Shown piece after piece: positions 32,601 through 47,600 of a stretch of DNA of 64,000 bases. Source of the stretch: Hippasteria phrygiana (Eukaryota; Echinodermata; Asteroidea; Valvatida; Goniasteridae); NCBI GenBank assembly GCA_037893225.1, contig JAZGUH010000370.1:1240001-1304000 (forward strand), read 5' to 3'. The notes below the pieces were generated by a model. The model was given only the letters and a program-made list of their open reading frames with translations, searched no databases and was not told the DNA's origin. The translations under genes were made by a program, and so were the position numbers. How positions within the stretch are numbered: position 1 is the stretch's first letter; the number at the start of each line of letters is the position of its first letter.

Positions 32601-35600
32601 GGATCTTTCCAATGGTGCTGCCAAATTCATTTGGAGAAAACTGTATCCGAAGTTTCCCTGTACAGTTATGTGTATAGAGTGCCATTTAATTTGTTCATGT
32701 GGCGAACAACTTTCCTGTTTGATAAAGTTGGCCAGAACAGAAAACAGCTGTAACTTTGTTATTTTAGCAGTTGCGACTTTCAATTTTTACACCATACGAA
32801 GGAGAAATTGTCATGGAGTAAACGTTACACACGCGACATTTTTCTTTTCAATCAATTCTTGAGGGTGAAATCTTTGGTTGAAAATACGACTATTCAACAA
32901 GCAGTCATCAGCTGCTTAATTTTTCTGCATAAAGTGGTTTTATGACTGAACAAAGAATGTGGTACTGGGGGAAGATACAAATGTAAGCCAATAAACAATG
33001 TGGTAAGGTAAATATGGGTTACCTTTAATATTTACCTGTAAATATAAAGGAACAAATAATATATGTGTATATTTTCTTGTAATGTACATTGAAAATTCCC
33101 TCTAATAGTGATCAGCACCAATTTCAACCACCAGAGCAGTTGTCAATTGTAGTACAATGTTTTGGCAACAAATTGGCACCGGAAATGTTAGTCCGTGATG
33201 ATCCGCCAAAGTATGTCAAAAACCAAGCTTAAAGATCCTTAAAAAATTAAATTAAAATTTGCAAAGTAAATGAACAAAAGTGACAGCATAGCAAATTTTT
33301 CTTCCCGCCTAAACTTTCTACCTCTAGGATGTCAATAACCAACCCTACTACTCATTGGCCCACAGCCAGGCCATGCCAAGTATCACATAACAAGATCTCT
33401 GATTGGCTGGTTACCCTTCCCAGCCTTCTCAGCAATTGGTTGGAATTTGTGGCATTTGTTTGGCTATTCTCCGGATTACAGAATCCCACTTTTGTCACAA
33501 ATTCTTCTATTGATTTTCGTGTACAAAATTCTCCATAACAAAGTACATGTAATGGAGGCACAGCGAGCTGTTATTGCATGCCGTATTGCCATCCTTTTGC
33601 ACCACACATAATGAATAGGGGAAGATCAGTTGCAAAAATTTGCTGCTTATAAATAATTTGATCATTTAGTGATAAAATTGAATATTTTCTTGTAATGTAC
33701 ATTGACATGTTGTATACATGTACATGTACGTACATTTGTACACATTGATATTTTCCGCTTTCAAGATGTCGATTTACACGTGTGCCACCTGCAGAAAAAT
33801 GTGTACACGTACACTTACAGTACTTAGGGCCTAATGGTTGGATTTGGACAACTAATTTTGTTCGTCGGTCGCAAGGGAAAGTACACTCGCTCCTTTTTTA
33901 TTTTATACGTAATGTATTTATACAGAAAAATTTGACGGGGGCTCATAATGCATAATTGAAATACATTAGGGAATTACTGTGCAAGGCCTTTGCGTTATCG
34001 AGCAAAAGATGAGTTAATGGTGTGTCGACCATTAAACTAATTATGGTCAATATTGCTGCAAGAAATTAATGCTGAAGGCTACAGTTTTGGGCGCATGAAC
34101 TGTATGATGTACAGCACAACGGGTTTAATATCTCTGCTGCAAATTTGTACAAATTGGGTCTATCCACACTAATGACCCCATTTGGTGTGACATGGGAGGA
34201 GAATTTCAGATTGTAGTTATTATATCGAATAATTTTCCATTGATTTTTGTCACAATACATTCAGTACCCATCACCAAGTTTGTTTTAGCAAAATAATCAA
34301 CATCTAACAGAGTATTTAAGAAGTTAGACCTGGAATCATCTTCAAGATATTATGTTTGTAACATATCAAACGTGTACAATTTCTGGACGGACATTTGTCA
34401 CAAAATGTCCGTCCATGTTTGAACATAATCTGTATCACATCTTAATTTGTTAAAAGACCTCAAAATTTGTCATAATTCCCACTGATAACAATCCTGACAT
34501 TGTTAGAGATGTAAACTGACCAACATTTTTGAATGTTACTAAATTCCTCTTTTCTTTTTCCCAGTCAATAATAAAAAAAATGTCCGTCCATGTTACAAAC
34601 ATATTGTCTTGAAGATGACCCTCTAATTTCTGATATCCAGAGTTTTATCCTATTTTTTTTTATGTCAGTGTGATCACTAACAGCTCTGGAAAGCATCAGA
34701 AAAACATTTGGGCAAAATACTTGATTTGATGTCCCTCTTCCATGTCTTACTCCCATTGTTATCTTTTGATGCTAAATGGTCCCTTTAGTGTGGACAGACC
34801 CACATGGGTTATTCCATAAATTAGGGTACCAACTTGTGACATTTTGACCCAAAATGAAAAAAATTGATTTACAGGGGATTTATTAATATTTTTCACTAAC
34901 TTAAATATATTGACATTCCTGATTAATTGTAGCCAAAGTCAGACATTATTTACTCCAGAAATGCCAAAATATCATGTCAAAACCCATTCACGGTTTCACG
35001 TGTAAAGGGGACACCAAATTCGCTTTCTGCTATTTTTGTGATAATTCATGCTCAATGTGGTGTGTTTATTTTAAAATGTATTACCCAGGATAAAACATCA
35101 AGGTTTATTGTGAAAATAACTTGATTAGACTAAAAATAACAATTTGGTGCATGATTGCATATTGGGACACCATTTGGTGGGACATGTAATTAATGATGAT
35201 AGATTTGGATTTGCCAGTGAACCCAATTATCTTTTTATTTAGCTCAGAAACATTACACAAATTTCACGTGTAAAAGGGACACCAAAAAAGTGGGTCTTGT
35301 TTACACGTGAAACATTTGGGCTAACACACTGTCAATTTCGGTCAACTAGTTATTAAATCATTTAAATATGGTGCCATTCGTAAGCAGTATTAACATGCTT
35401 TAACATAATGAAGGGCAATTTTTCATACACATATGTGCACATAGTAGTATTTGAGAACCAAACAATGCATTTCAACAGCAGTTTTTTCAAATGTCGCAGC
35501 TTTGGTGTCCCTTTTACATTTCTGTCCATGTCACGTACGTTACCTATATAAGTGTCTCAAATACCAACAAAATTGTGTTTATTGTGGCTGTTAGCACTCC

Positions 35601-38600
35601 TAAATGGGTTATTAATATGAATGAGATGACATTTGGGTAGATTCATGCACATGATAATTAGTGTCCTGTCAATTTGTACATGTAGTTAAAATTCCGTCTT
35701 TGTTACGTACGTAATTATTTACGACGACCCCTGTAATTTCCAAAGTACAGAGAAAGTCCTCTATATTTTTTTGTACACATGATCATTAATAAGGCCTAAG
35801 GAATGTACAGGAAACAACTAAACAAAATATCTTGCTTTGCTGTACCCTCCAGTGTCCCCCCTCAAATCCAAAATTTGCTATCAATTGTACCCCATTAGTG
35901 TGGAAATGCCTACATTGTACATGTACATTGTACAGCAAACCTTTGACACTGTGCAAAATGAATTGCAGTTGTCACAATGCATACATGTACATGTACATGT
36001 ACAGCAAAGTGGAATAAAAATCAATATAGACAGTAATATCAGTAAAAATCAGAATCCCTTGTCATACACACACGTATTGTTTAATGCCTAAACACCTGTT
36101 GTCTGCTATTTTATGCATAACATCACAAACGTCTAAATGTATACATGTACATTTTTTTTGTACAATGTATGTGTACTGTACGTACATGTACATGTACACA
36201 CAGTCGTACTTCCCCAATACGTCCGAGGACAATGCTTTGTGTTTCCTATTGTTCCTTTAATATAACCAACCCCCATAGACTAAGCACGTATCCTTACGTT
36301 CGAGGACCGATTTCAACAAAAGACTCTACGTTCGAGGACTGAAAGGTTTCTTTGTGTTTCCTTTCTTCTCTTGTCCTCGGAGATATATACAGTGCACGTA
36401 CACTATGTACACGCACATGTGACCGTACACGCACATGTGGACCGTACTCATTTGTGACCCGCTCTACAAAAAAGGGTATTACATGTATGTCGCACTACAA
36501 TGTATGTGAAAACACACACACAGGGCTGTTCTATGTGAAGCGGGCGAAAAATTCTTCACATTTATAAGTGATTTTTCTTGTTTTTGGTTTGTTGGCTTCT
36601 ATAACATCTATATTTTCAAAATGTATTTTCAGAAACATTAACCCTAACCCCCTAGGCCCTTATTGCTAGGAACCATCCTCAATCCTCCAAAATCCTCCTG
36701 TGCTTCAATCACCATTCATCCTCAATCCTCCAAAATCCTTTGCTTCAATCACCATTCCTCCTCAATCCTCCAAAATCCTCTGTGCTTCAATCACCATTCC
36801 TCCTCAATCCTCCAAAATCCTCCGGTGCTTCGATCACCATTCCTCCTCAATCCTCCAAAACCCTCCAAAACCACCATGAGGATTTTGGAGGATTGAGGAG
36901 GGTTAGGGTTAATATTGACGAATAAAGATGAAAAAATAATCTTATTTCTTTGCACATTTTGTGTTTAAAAAGTCTGTATCTCTAAATGCATTTCCGTTAA
37001 ATTGGAAAATAGGAGTACATGTTTTTGTACATACAAATGTCAAGATATCTCGAGAACACAAAATGCCACAGGGGTCAAAACTACACCAAATTAAAGCTTA
37101 GGATGTGACAAATTCAACTATGTATAACTCATTTTTCAAATTTGGCGACATAATACCCTTTTTGCAGAGCTCGTCACATTTAAAAGAGCTGAAGTTAATC
37201 CTAACTTCCTTCAATTTGTTCGTATGGCCCTGCTAAATGCAGCAATTTCCAACAAAACTGAAATGAGAAGCCTGCTAAATACAACAAAATCCAACAGCAA
37301 ATTTTGTTGGATTCTGCAGTGTACCACCTACACAGCCTTGGCATTTTGCGGCCACACTTGACCCGGCTGAATCCAACAGAATGAGTGTTGACTACTACAT
37401 GAACACGTAAATCTAATAAATTCAACATTTTTGCTATCGTCGGATTTTGTTAGATTTAGCATGGTTAAAGGGACACATTGCTTTGGATGTTGCGATTTGG
37501 GCTATAGAACTGAAATGGATATGGTTTGAAAGCTTTTTTAAAAGTAGAATATACAGATTCACATAACTATCCCTTCAAATTGCGTGGTTTTTGTTCAATT
37601 TCGTGACAAATAACGGTCCGCCATTTTGTAGAACCAAATTTTTGACTCCACAAAATGGCGGACCATGTTCACCAGTCGTATTTCCAGTCGCATCTGGTTG
37701 AAGTACGTTCTGTTGATCCATTTTCATGTACTGTGGCACGGCGCACAGCACTGGCGATATGTGTCGCGAGGTAGAGAATTGTACCTGGCGATCATCTGAT
37801 AGGTTCACAAGGCCACTGGCTGCGGTGCCAGCCTAAAGACTCTTACAGCGTATTTTGCGCATCATTTAGACGGTGGTATTTAGTACTGGAAATAAGTCTA
37901 TGTTTCGCGGGTCAGATGTCAGGGGTAAGCGGCCAATTTTTTGTTTTGTAATCACTACTCACTAATTACAACACATTATACGTGTTTTTTTGCATGAACA
38001 ACTCTTATCAAAGATAAGGAACATTTCTAAACAGCAAAATTTCATGACATTTGAAGGCAATGTGTCCCTTTAAGGCTAATGTAAAAAAAAAATCTATTAT
38101 AAATTAAATTTTATATTTATGAATAACGCATTCATCATGTTCATCAATTTCCTAAGGAACATTCTGATTTCCTAATAATATTTGCGGCATGCAAAACCTC
38201 AATACACTATGTATGTAAAATTTAAGCATTACATAGTTTTTTACTTCTAAAAATATAAAGAAATGAATGCCATAATCACTCTTTATGTGAGTTACATATT
38301 TGATTACCAAAATCATAAAGAAAAAGTGCAAGGGAAACGCAAATAAAGGGTTTTATTATTTTTTTCCCCCCAGATAAAAACTATCAACTAAGAGTGAATT
38401 TGTTGCACGAATCTGAACGGGTGAACATTCCTCAAACGAGTTTCAAAAATTTAAATAACATTTTTTAAGCTTGGTTAAATTACATGTAATACACTGTGCA
38501 TGTAATGTACAATGTACGTGCATGTGCCACGATAACGATGACGAAAACGAAAACGATGTGAATAAACGCTCTCTATTGGTGGGTGGAACGTGCGCGTATT

Positions 38601-41600
38601 TCACCAATCAGTGGCGTTCATTCTCATCGTTTTCCTCGTCGTTTATCGTGGCCAGTGTGACCGGCCCTTAAATCACTATTTAAAATTAGTACTCATTTTT
38701 GTCTTTATAGTCTGGTCAGGCACCCGTCAATGGTTTCTATGAGCTAAAGTCTAGCACCCAGTAACCACTGCCTGTGTGCTCATGCTATCATCAGGCTGTG
38801 TCAAAGGTCATCTCATAGGCAATTTGGCAGTCCTTCCGAAGGGCGCCACTGGAGAGACCCCATCGTTTCCTTTTGTCAATATGAAATGGTATCACGGTCT
38901 GCCTATTCACAACCGTCCCACCATAACCACACATGTATACATACTTGTTACTTGCAGGGCAAAACCAACAGAGGCCCCACACACATGTGTTCCACAGGAT
39001 AATCTGGGAATATCAAACGGGCCGTTTGACAGACTGAAATTTCTTGGTCATCTTCGGGGATAAATATTTGTGTGCCATGGATGGACTGTGATTTGATTCC
39101 TCAATATGGACAGGGCGGATAAGGTTTGTACGTCTGTGGGAAATGCACTTGTGTGGTGTGGTTTTGAAAATGTTCTTCTGTTAAACTTGACGGTTGGACT
39201 GACCTTTTTGAGAAGACATGCATGACCAGTTCAGGATAAAGCTGTGTGGTGTCGCGGTGTTTGTAGAAATATGTAGCCATCTTTGTAAACTAAAAGTTGA
39301 CTGTAAATGTTGCAGTGTAAAACATACGTTACGTTTTTACATATATGCACCACTGCCTACATGTACTTGTGTACATGTAGGCATATGTACAGTTTACACT
39401 TTGTATTATTTTGTGTTTAATTCATTCTAGTGTTGTAATTACCAAGTAATTTTTTCTCAAGTCAAGTCAAGTCCCGAGTCAATTTTTTTCCAAGTCATCA
39501 AGTCAAGTCCCGAGTTAAATTTTTTTCAAGTCAAGTACCAAGTCTCAAGTCAATTGTTGCACAATGACAATTTCCAATGACAAATGACTTTTGGCTGGCA
39601 CGTATTCACTGTACAAAATCAACCTTGCAGCCCCGCATAGGTACTGGACACCCAGCTCGCTATGCACTCTACATGTAGGCTTGGCTTTTTTTTTCAACTG
39701 ATATGTGCATACATGTATACATGTAGGCCCTAAAGTTGTGTTTGTTTTAACAAAAGTGTTGATGTCAGCAAGTCAAATTTATTCAAGTCAAGTCGAGTCC
39801 CAAGTCGTTTTCTTTCCAAGTCAAGTCTCAAGTCGAAAAAATCGCGACTCGAGTCTGACTCGAGTCAACAAGACCGATTCATTCTGACCTCGGGATAAAA
39901 ATTGTTTTATAGGCTGTTGGCCTTTGGACTTCAAATAGTCTAACTTATAGTTCAGAACTAAACTTGATAATCAGTACCGGTACATTGTATAGTTTTATCC
40001 GTCTTGGCTCAATTCGGTCAATATTCATAAAATGCATATATGTACATTGTACATGTATTTTTTATTATTACTGTACAATGTAGGTAAAATATCCAAACAT
40101 TCATCTACATCTACATGTACATGTACATGTACATGTACATGTACATTGTATAACATGTACATTGTATAACATGTACAGTGTATAACATGTACAGTGTATA
40201 ACATGTACAGTGTATAACATGTACAGTGTATAACATGTACAGTGTATAACATGTACATTGTTTGTACACAAGTGTACATGTACTGTATGTACATGTAGGG
40301 CTGTATACCACATTTTCACGATACGATATGTATCACGATACTTGGGCCACGATGCAAAACATACATGTATCGTAAAAACAAAAAAATAACCCCCAAAACA
40401 AAAAACATAAAAAGGACCACCACCCCCCCCCCCCCCCCCCAAAAAAAGAACCTTTTTAAATTAAACCTTCCAAGCAAATGTTTCATTTCAACATTTCATT
40501 TGTATAGTACTGTACATGTACATTGTGGGAAAATTGTTACATGTACGTGTAGCTGCCCACAGTGTATGTAATTATGGTACATGCTACATGTGTACCTGTA
40601 TAATTCAATAACGGCTGCTGTGTTATCGGACATTACAGACTATCCTAATTCATAATTGAAAATCAATACGTCCTCTAGTAGTTGGTCTGCGCCATCGGTG
40701 AAATACTTCACCGATAGCACTAAACGGATTCCCTGAGTTTAATGGGACATACATGTAAGAGAGGAGGTGATTGGTCGCGGCGGTGGAAGTTACCCGCCTG
40801 GGTCTATATAGGTCTGAAAATTGGGGAAATTTCTCTGGAATCTGTTGAAGAATGATCCTCTATTTAGATCTGGGCCCAGGAAAACCTTAAGGGTGGTAGC
40901 TAGGGTTGGCAATAAACCTTTTCGACATTCTCAATGCATTGTGGGTTTGGAGGCCAAACAAACCATGTAATTTATACACAAACCTATGGCACTGTGAACC
41001 AGTCCAAATATTAATTGATTTTATGCTAAATATCTGTCATGAGTTGAGCGATACCCTTTTCACATACATTGTATCTTTGCATGGAACATAAAGAAAATAA
41101 TAACCAGAAAAATCAATTTTAAATGGCAATAAAAATAAAGGAAATAATTGGGGAATCCCTCTCGGGGTACCAGTTATTGATAAATGCAAATTTCTGGAAT
41201 TAGAACAGCTAATAATGTCACATTATTAACCAATCAGAAGAGGTTTTTTGCAAGCATGACAACGAACATGTGACCGATGCGACCAATCACGTACGTCCGT
41301 TCTAATGTGCTTGCTCTTCTAATGCCAGTTATTTTTAGGGCTGATGCAGTTCCCATGATGCTTTGAGAATGTCGAAAAGGTTTATTCAAAATGTGGCCAA
41401 CCCCACCACCTCTGATCGTAACCCTTTACCTAGAGTGGCTTTTAGCCTTGTATTGGATGGGTGATTTCAATTTTATTTTTTAAATAGAGGCACGAGTGAT
41501 TTCATTGTTTTGAAGATTTAAAATATCTTCCTCATGATTTTTATGAACATTTTGGAATTACTGTTCAGTGTGCAGTACACCATCCATAGTTATTGCTATC

Positions 41601-44600
41601 TGGCTATTTTTGTCATGTCCATGACCTTGTACTTAAATTATTTGTTTTTTAAACCAACCAGGGGCAAATCGTGCTATGATAAATCCTTAGCCTTGGGGTG
41701 GGTGTCAGTTTTTGTGTGACCAATTGCTGTGGAATGACCATTTGGAATAATTTAAATTCTAGTGTTTTTTTTTGTTTTTTTGTTTTTTTTTTGCGTATCG
41801 CAGGCCACGCAGGGTTGTGGTAAAACTTAAAGCTGGATTTGAAGAATGTGTCCTGAATTGAAAATCCATGTATGTCAGATGTAAGAGGGACACCAAAATT
41901 GGACCCCAAATTTATGGAATGACCTACATAATGTACGTGTACATTGTACATTATGGTGACCCACATGTGTGTAGTGTACATGTGGTTTTAATTATCCCAT
42001 GTAAATGAACCTTAATTAACCATAACCCTCCATGGTATTTTGGCTAGAAACCCTGCCAGACGCATCAGATTGCATACTTTGTCACATTGACTTGTGTGCA
42101 GAGTGCAGCAAGGTCAAGCTGTCACCACAGATGCACTGTGCTGTGTCTGGCAGGGTTAGGGTTAAAGGCCCTGTACATGATTGGTCATTGTTGCAATTTT
42201 CAAAAATGGGTGGATTTGGGGGTTAGTATGTTATAGGAAATATCGTTCCACTCGCGTGTTCAAAGTTTTGCGTTGTTGGATGGCGAAAAAACCGAGAGAA
42301 AAACCGCGCTCATTTTCCACCGTCGGGCGGATGATAGCCTTTAGTCAAGGCGCGCGTGGCTACCAGCTGGACACGTGACGCGCCCTGAATGCCAGAATGT
42401 CCAGCGCGCCATTCGTCCGGGTAGCCACGCGCGCCTTGACTAAAGGCTACAGGGCAGTTTTCCAATGATTTCCAGTTGGAAGACGATATAAATTTCCACT
42501 TTTCTTGACAACGACAGCACACCTGGTGCCATAATTTCACAGGATGATTGAGACTACTATTAACTAACAGTCTAGTAAGGTATTTCGTAATAATTCAGTA
42601 AAAAAAATTGGAGAATTACCAACTGTGTACACTACATTTATGTAGGCCTACATGTACATGTACATCACATCATGTATTCCTACTATGTATATTCTTTGGC
42701 ATTGAAATGATCAGAGTCCAGCACATGTCCCTCATCAGTGGGACACATTTTCAGCACAAGTTGGCCTGGAAGTAATCTGTCGCAGGTTGATGGAGTGTCG
42801 TGTAATTTATGTGTGCAGTACTGTGTGTGGTGACTCATGGATTGTGCTTCTTCACTGTCAATACATGTCTTGTGATCACCTCTCCAGTTTTGATTCATTA
42901 AAAGAAATATGTACTTTACATTTTATGATGGTGGGTGGGGTGGGGCTCTCTTAAAACAATGTCTGACATTGGTTCATCTTCCCATATATTGATCATGGAG
43001 CAGGGGTGGAGTCAGGAATTTTTGCGGGGGGGTGTCAATTTCATCTTATTTTTATTTCCAGTAGAAGCAAAACAAAAACAAGAACTTAATACCAAAGGTT
43101 TCCAGAAAATGTATGGTCTGAGACTGTTACACCAATATTGTATCAGGCCCCCCCCCCCCCCCCCCAAATGTTTAGCATCATGCCTTTCTCAAAAAATGGA
43201 GCCCCCTTTTTAGCGGTTCCGCATACAGTGCGGAACCGCTATTGTCTTCATTAAGATTTTTTATTTTTTTTATTTCTATTTTTGGCAGACAATATTTTCT
43301 GAAATTCCCACCTCCTTTTCGTTTCAAGATGGCTTTGGTCAACAGTTTGGTCTCATGTACATTTTGTACGAGACTACATGTATATGTACGGGAACATGTA
43401 TCTGATCAATTCAAAGACCCAGTGAATCGACTGCGGCTCGGAAGCATTTTCTCTTCTCTGTTGACATTTTTAATGGTTTTTTTTTTTAGTGAAGACCAAA
43501 AAAACACCCAAAAAATGAAGGCGGAGATATTAACCATTTTTTTTTTTTTACTTTCTTTGAGAACAAAAATGCAGCTTGTTTGTCTATAGGGGTGGTGAGT
43601 TGGTCTCACTGATGGTGGTAAATTCCGCACTAACCCCCGTAAGCACAGAATCCTCGGTTACAGGACAAAACCCGTGTCTGCTGTAGTTAACCCCTTGCGT
43701 ACTGATGACGGCATTTGGCGCAAAAAAAACAGTGCCACCAGGCCGGATGACGCCATTGGCCGCTGTTTGTGCAGTTTCAATCCATTGTTGGATTAAACAG
43801 TGCCACCAGGCCGGATGACGCCATTGGCCGCTGTTTGTGCAGTTTCAATTCATTGTTGGATTATTGTGTATAAGTTATGCTTGACTGCACAAACACATTG
43901 TAGTCGTTTCGCTTGGCTGCCAGAGCTGTACTCAAGGGGTTAACAGTGATTGGTTACCATTAGCAGATTGATCTTGGGCCTAGAATACTGAGGAGATTGG
44001 CGGTCACGACACATTGCAGCCCAAATCTGGAAATTTGTAAATAATTTGCAACATACATGTAATAGGGCTGTTCATTTTCGAATAATTTAGTATTCGATTA
44101 TTCGAAACTGGGTTTGACCGAATATTCGATATTCGCCGATCAAGTTTTTTTTTACGCAACAGCTGCAACTGTTTGCCGCGCCGGTAAAAAGTTGCACGCA
44201 AAGCATGCCAGTGTTTTACGTGCGGCGATCGATATTGTGGACTGCCCGATTGACCTATTTATTGTATGCGCGCGCCTGTTGTATCCGGATCATTACGGGT
44301 ACGTATTGTGGTACTGTATAACATTCTGAAAACCAAACTCCAGCCTGTGCCAAGGGTTTTACGGACGGGAACGATAAACCTCCGTCCACAAAAAGTATAA
44401 CGTCCACAAAAACGAGGCATTTGACAAGTGACGTAACTTTTCTATTAACCCTAACCACCCCATGGGTGTGTGGAAATTCGTATTGATATTGATGGGTATA
44501 GAAAGTATCCTGAATTCGCAAAAATCCACCTATTTTGTCATCATGCACAAAAAGTTGGTTTTTGGTGACTGCTCAATATGGAGGTATCCTGAATCCATCA

Positions 44601-47600
44601 AAATCCTGCAGTACCGCTAGGCTTATTATAATCCTCAATCCATCAAAATCCCCCAGGTTTCAATACGGAGGTATCCTGAATCCGCCGAAATCCTCCAAAA
44701 CAGGGGAAGGATTTTGATGGATTTCTGTACGTTAGGGTTCAAATAGCATCAGTCGTATCTGTACACGTGTTTTTTTTTTTTTTTAGAACCAGCAAAAAGT
44801 ATTCGAATATTCAGTTGACGATCAAATATTCGGTACATTTGTGACAGTCCTACACAGTGTACAACATAAATATTTACTGTTATCAATTCGCTTGACATGC
44901 ACTATACAACATGTGTATTTTAAACAAAATTCCCAGAATGCATAAACACACCAATGGGAAAAAAAGAAACCCTCGGATCTCAACAAATGATTATTCATCT
45001 GATTGATCGGGAAACACCCTCGCATAGATTAAGCATGACTGGACGGTTTCTGCCTCCATCACCGGTACCCACCCCCACTCGATCCAACCACACAATTTAC
45101 ACAATCCAATAACACCAACTCTCCATACATTCCACATGTGCAATTCAACTGGCAATTAATTTTGATGTGTGGTTAAACCCTTACGATCTTGAATCATAGG
45201 GGAAACACCCAAACTATTAAGGTACTGTATACCCCGAGGATGTGTGAATCAGCGTGGCATTGTAGCCATACTCAATGTAATTATCATGTCTATGTATGTA
45301 CTCTGTACAATTGACGTGCAGATTAACATGTACGTTGCATGGGCATGGCACAGTACCTGCAGTTTCCGTACATGTACACAAACGCATATAGACGATACAA
45401 GATGACTCACTGTTCATAAAAAGAAAATTAATTACACTGTCTGAAGGCCCAGACGCCTGCGGTGCTCATGTACATGTACATTATATTGTATGTGTACGTT
45501 TTGCATACATTGTGCATGTACATGTACTGTCGTAGCGATGTACATTTTTGACGTCTTTGCACAGATACATGTACATTGTATGTATACATTCTACATGTAC
45601 GTATGCATGTGGTCATTCCATAAATTTGGGGTCCGAAAGTGTGACATTTTTGGTGCTCTGTAATACATAGTGACATCTATAAGATTAAAATTACACAGGT
45701 ATCTGTACATGTATGTATTTGTACACGTATTTAATTCTCTCTGGTAATAAAAAAAAAATGATTCCTCAAAAGTGCCCAAGGCACTGTACCTGTATCTCGA
45801 AAGCCTGAAGAAACCTGTAGAGAGAAGACAGTGAGAAGAAGTTAGTGACTTTTAGAGGTGGGAGGAAAACCCCAGAAGAATATTCGGGGGAAAACCTGCG
45901 GAATCAGGTAGGGACTGATGAAAACCCAATCCACATGTGGACCAGGGCAGGAATCGAACCCGGGCCACAGCTCGGTGAAAGGCGGGGACAGTAACTACTG
46001 CGCCAACCTGACTCCTCCTTGTGCCCGTCAAGTGTAACGGGCACAAACAAAGTCACAAAAGTACTTACATGTACATGTGCAAATGTAGGCAATTGAACAA
46101 TCTTTCCCTTTAACCGTTATTAGTCCCTTACCACAATTGACTCAAGGCCTTGCATAAGTGCACTTGTGTATGACTTCCTTCTGACAGTCTTTGTATTATT
46201 TTGTTGGCGGTCATATATCATCATACATTGTACATGTAGTTTTATCTCTCCTTTTCAAGGGCTCTACAGCCTTCCTTGAACCTTGTGCGGATCGTTCTGG
46301 GTCAGTCCGAAGGTTTGATGGAAGTCCAGGATAAATAGGCCCCATGATGACCTCCATGAGTATCTCTCGATGAATAACATGCATTCACAAAGTGTTATTT
46401 TTGTATTTATTATTTAGTTACTGTTTACTTTTAAAGTGCATTTGGTCTAAATTGTTTACTAACATTCAGCTGTTCATGTTTGAAATCTACCAGTCTTGCA
46501 AAGTGAAGTTCAGTGGTTCAGACAACATTGTTTTAATTTTGTGGTCGAATGACATTAATCCATCTTAACCGCGACAGTCAGCGACTTTATCATGTGTTGT
46601 AGACCCTTTTACCCATAGTTGCACTGCATTGTGGGCCAGTTTACGCGAAATTTTGTACACAAGGCGGCCTTTGCGTAAAAATAGTTTGAGTGCTGCTGCT
46701 GTCATGGTAACGTCCCTTTACATGTAAACCTACACTGTGTCTAAGGCATGTAAGGATGTCTTACATCAGTGCTGACAAATTGCCAAAAAGCCCCCCCCCC
46801 CCCCCCAAAAAAAGAATAGGAAAAAGAAAGGCCCTCATATTTTTCTGGTTTCCTGTTTTCGTTGAAACGAGCTACATGTACATGGCAGCCCCCCGGCGAC
46901 CCCCCCCCCCCCCCCCCCAAACACTGCAGGGCCCCAGGACATCTTTTTTTTCAGAGAAGGATTATCAGAAAGAGCCCGTAGAGTTCAGAGGCCTTTGTGC
47001 TTTGCCTGCAAGGGACTTAAACTCATTGCACAAAACCAGAGGTCACTGACCCGGTGCTGGACATTAAAACCCTAACTCCTAGGGTGTGTGGAAAATCATA
47101 TTAACATTGGAGGGTCGATGAGTTAAATACACATACTGTAGATGTACATACATATTGTACGTGTACAGAAAAGAAGCCGTTTAGTGCTAACGGCCAACTA
47201 ATCCAATGGGTCTTTTGAGACACTGGAGGGCAGCAGACATACCTGTCCTTTTCGCTTGTTCTGAGCACGTGTACGTATATATACATACATGTAGTTCTGG
47301 GCATGCACACGTAGTTCTGAGCGTGCGCGCAAAATTCTGAGCATGCATGCATACAATTCTTGGCATGCGCGCGCGTACATGTATGTACACACAAACGCGT
47401 ATCCTACCGTCGAACGCGAACGTCCTATTGTTCCCTCTTTTGTTTGTACTTTTTCGGAAGGCTCCCATAGGTTTTATACACGATCTCAATCGCGGACGTT
47501 CGTTGGGAATCCCGGACGATATTGTTCTCTTTTGTTCTCAGGAATTTTTCGTCCGCGGTTTGAATACCCCAACACGTTCATGTAGTTCTGAATTTGCGTA

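Noticed and set aside
36638..36912. Interstitial telomere sequence because of CCCTAA and TTAGGG ends
   Set aside because: Only one or two TTAGGG units at each end, inverted and flanked by TTAA; they are transposon ends.
40025..40442. Frames of repeated CYTLYMLYTVHV
   Set aside because: Translation of the 16-bp minisatellite and a poly-G run.
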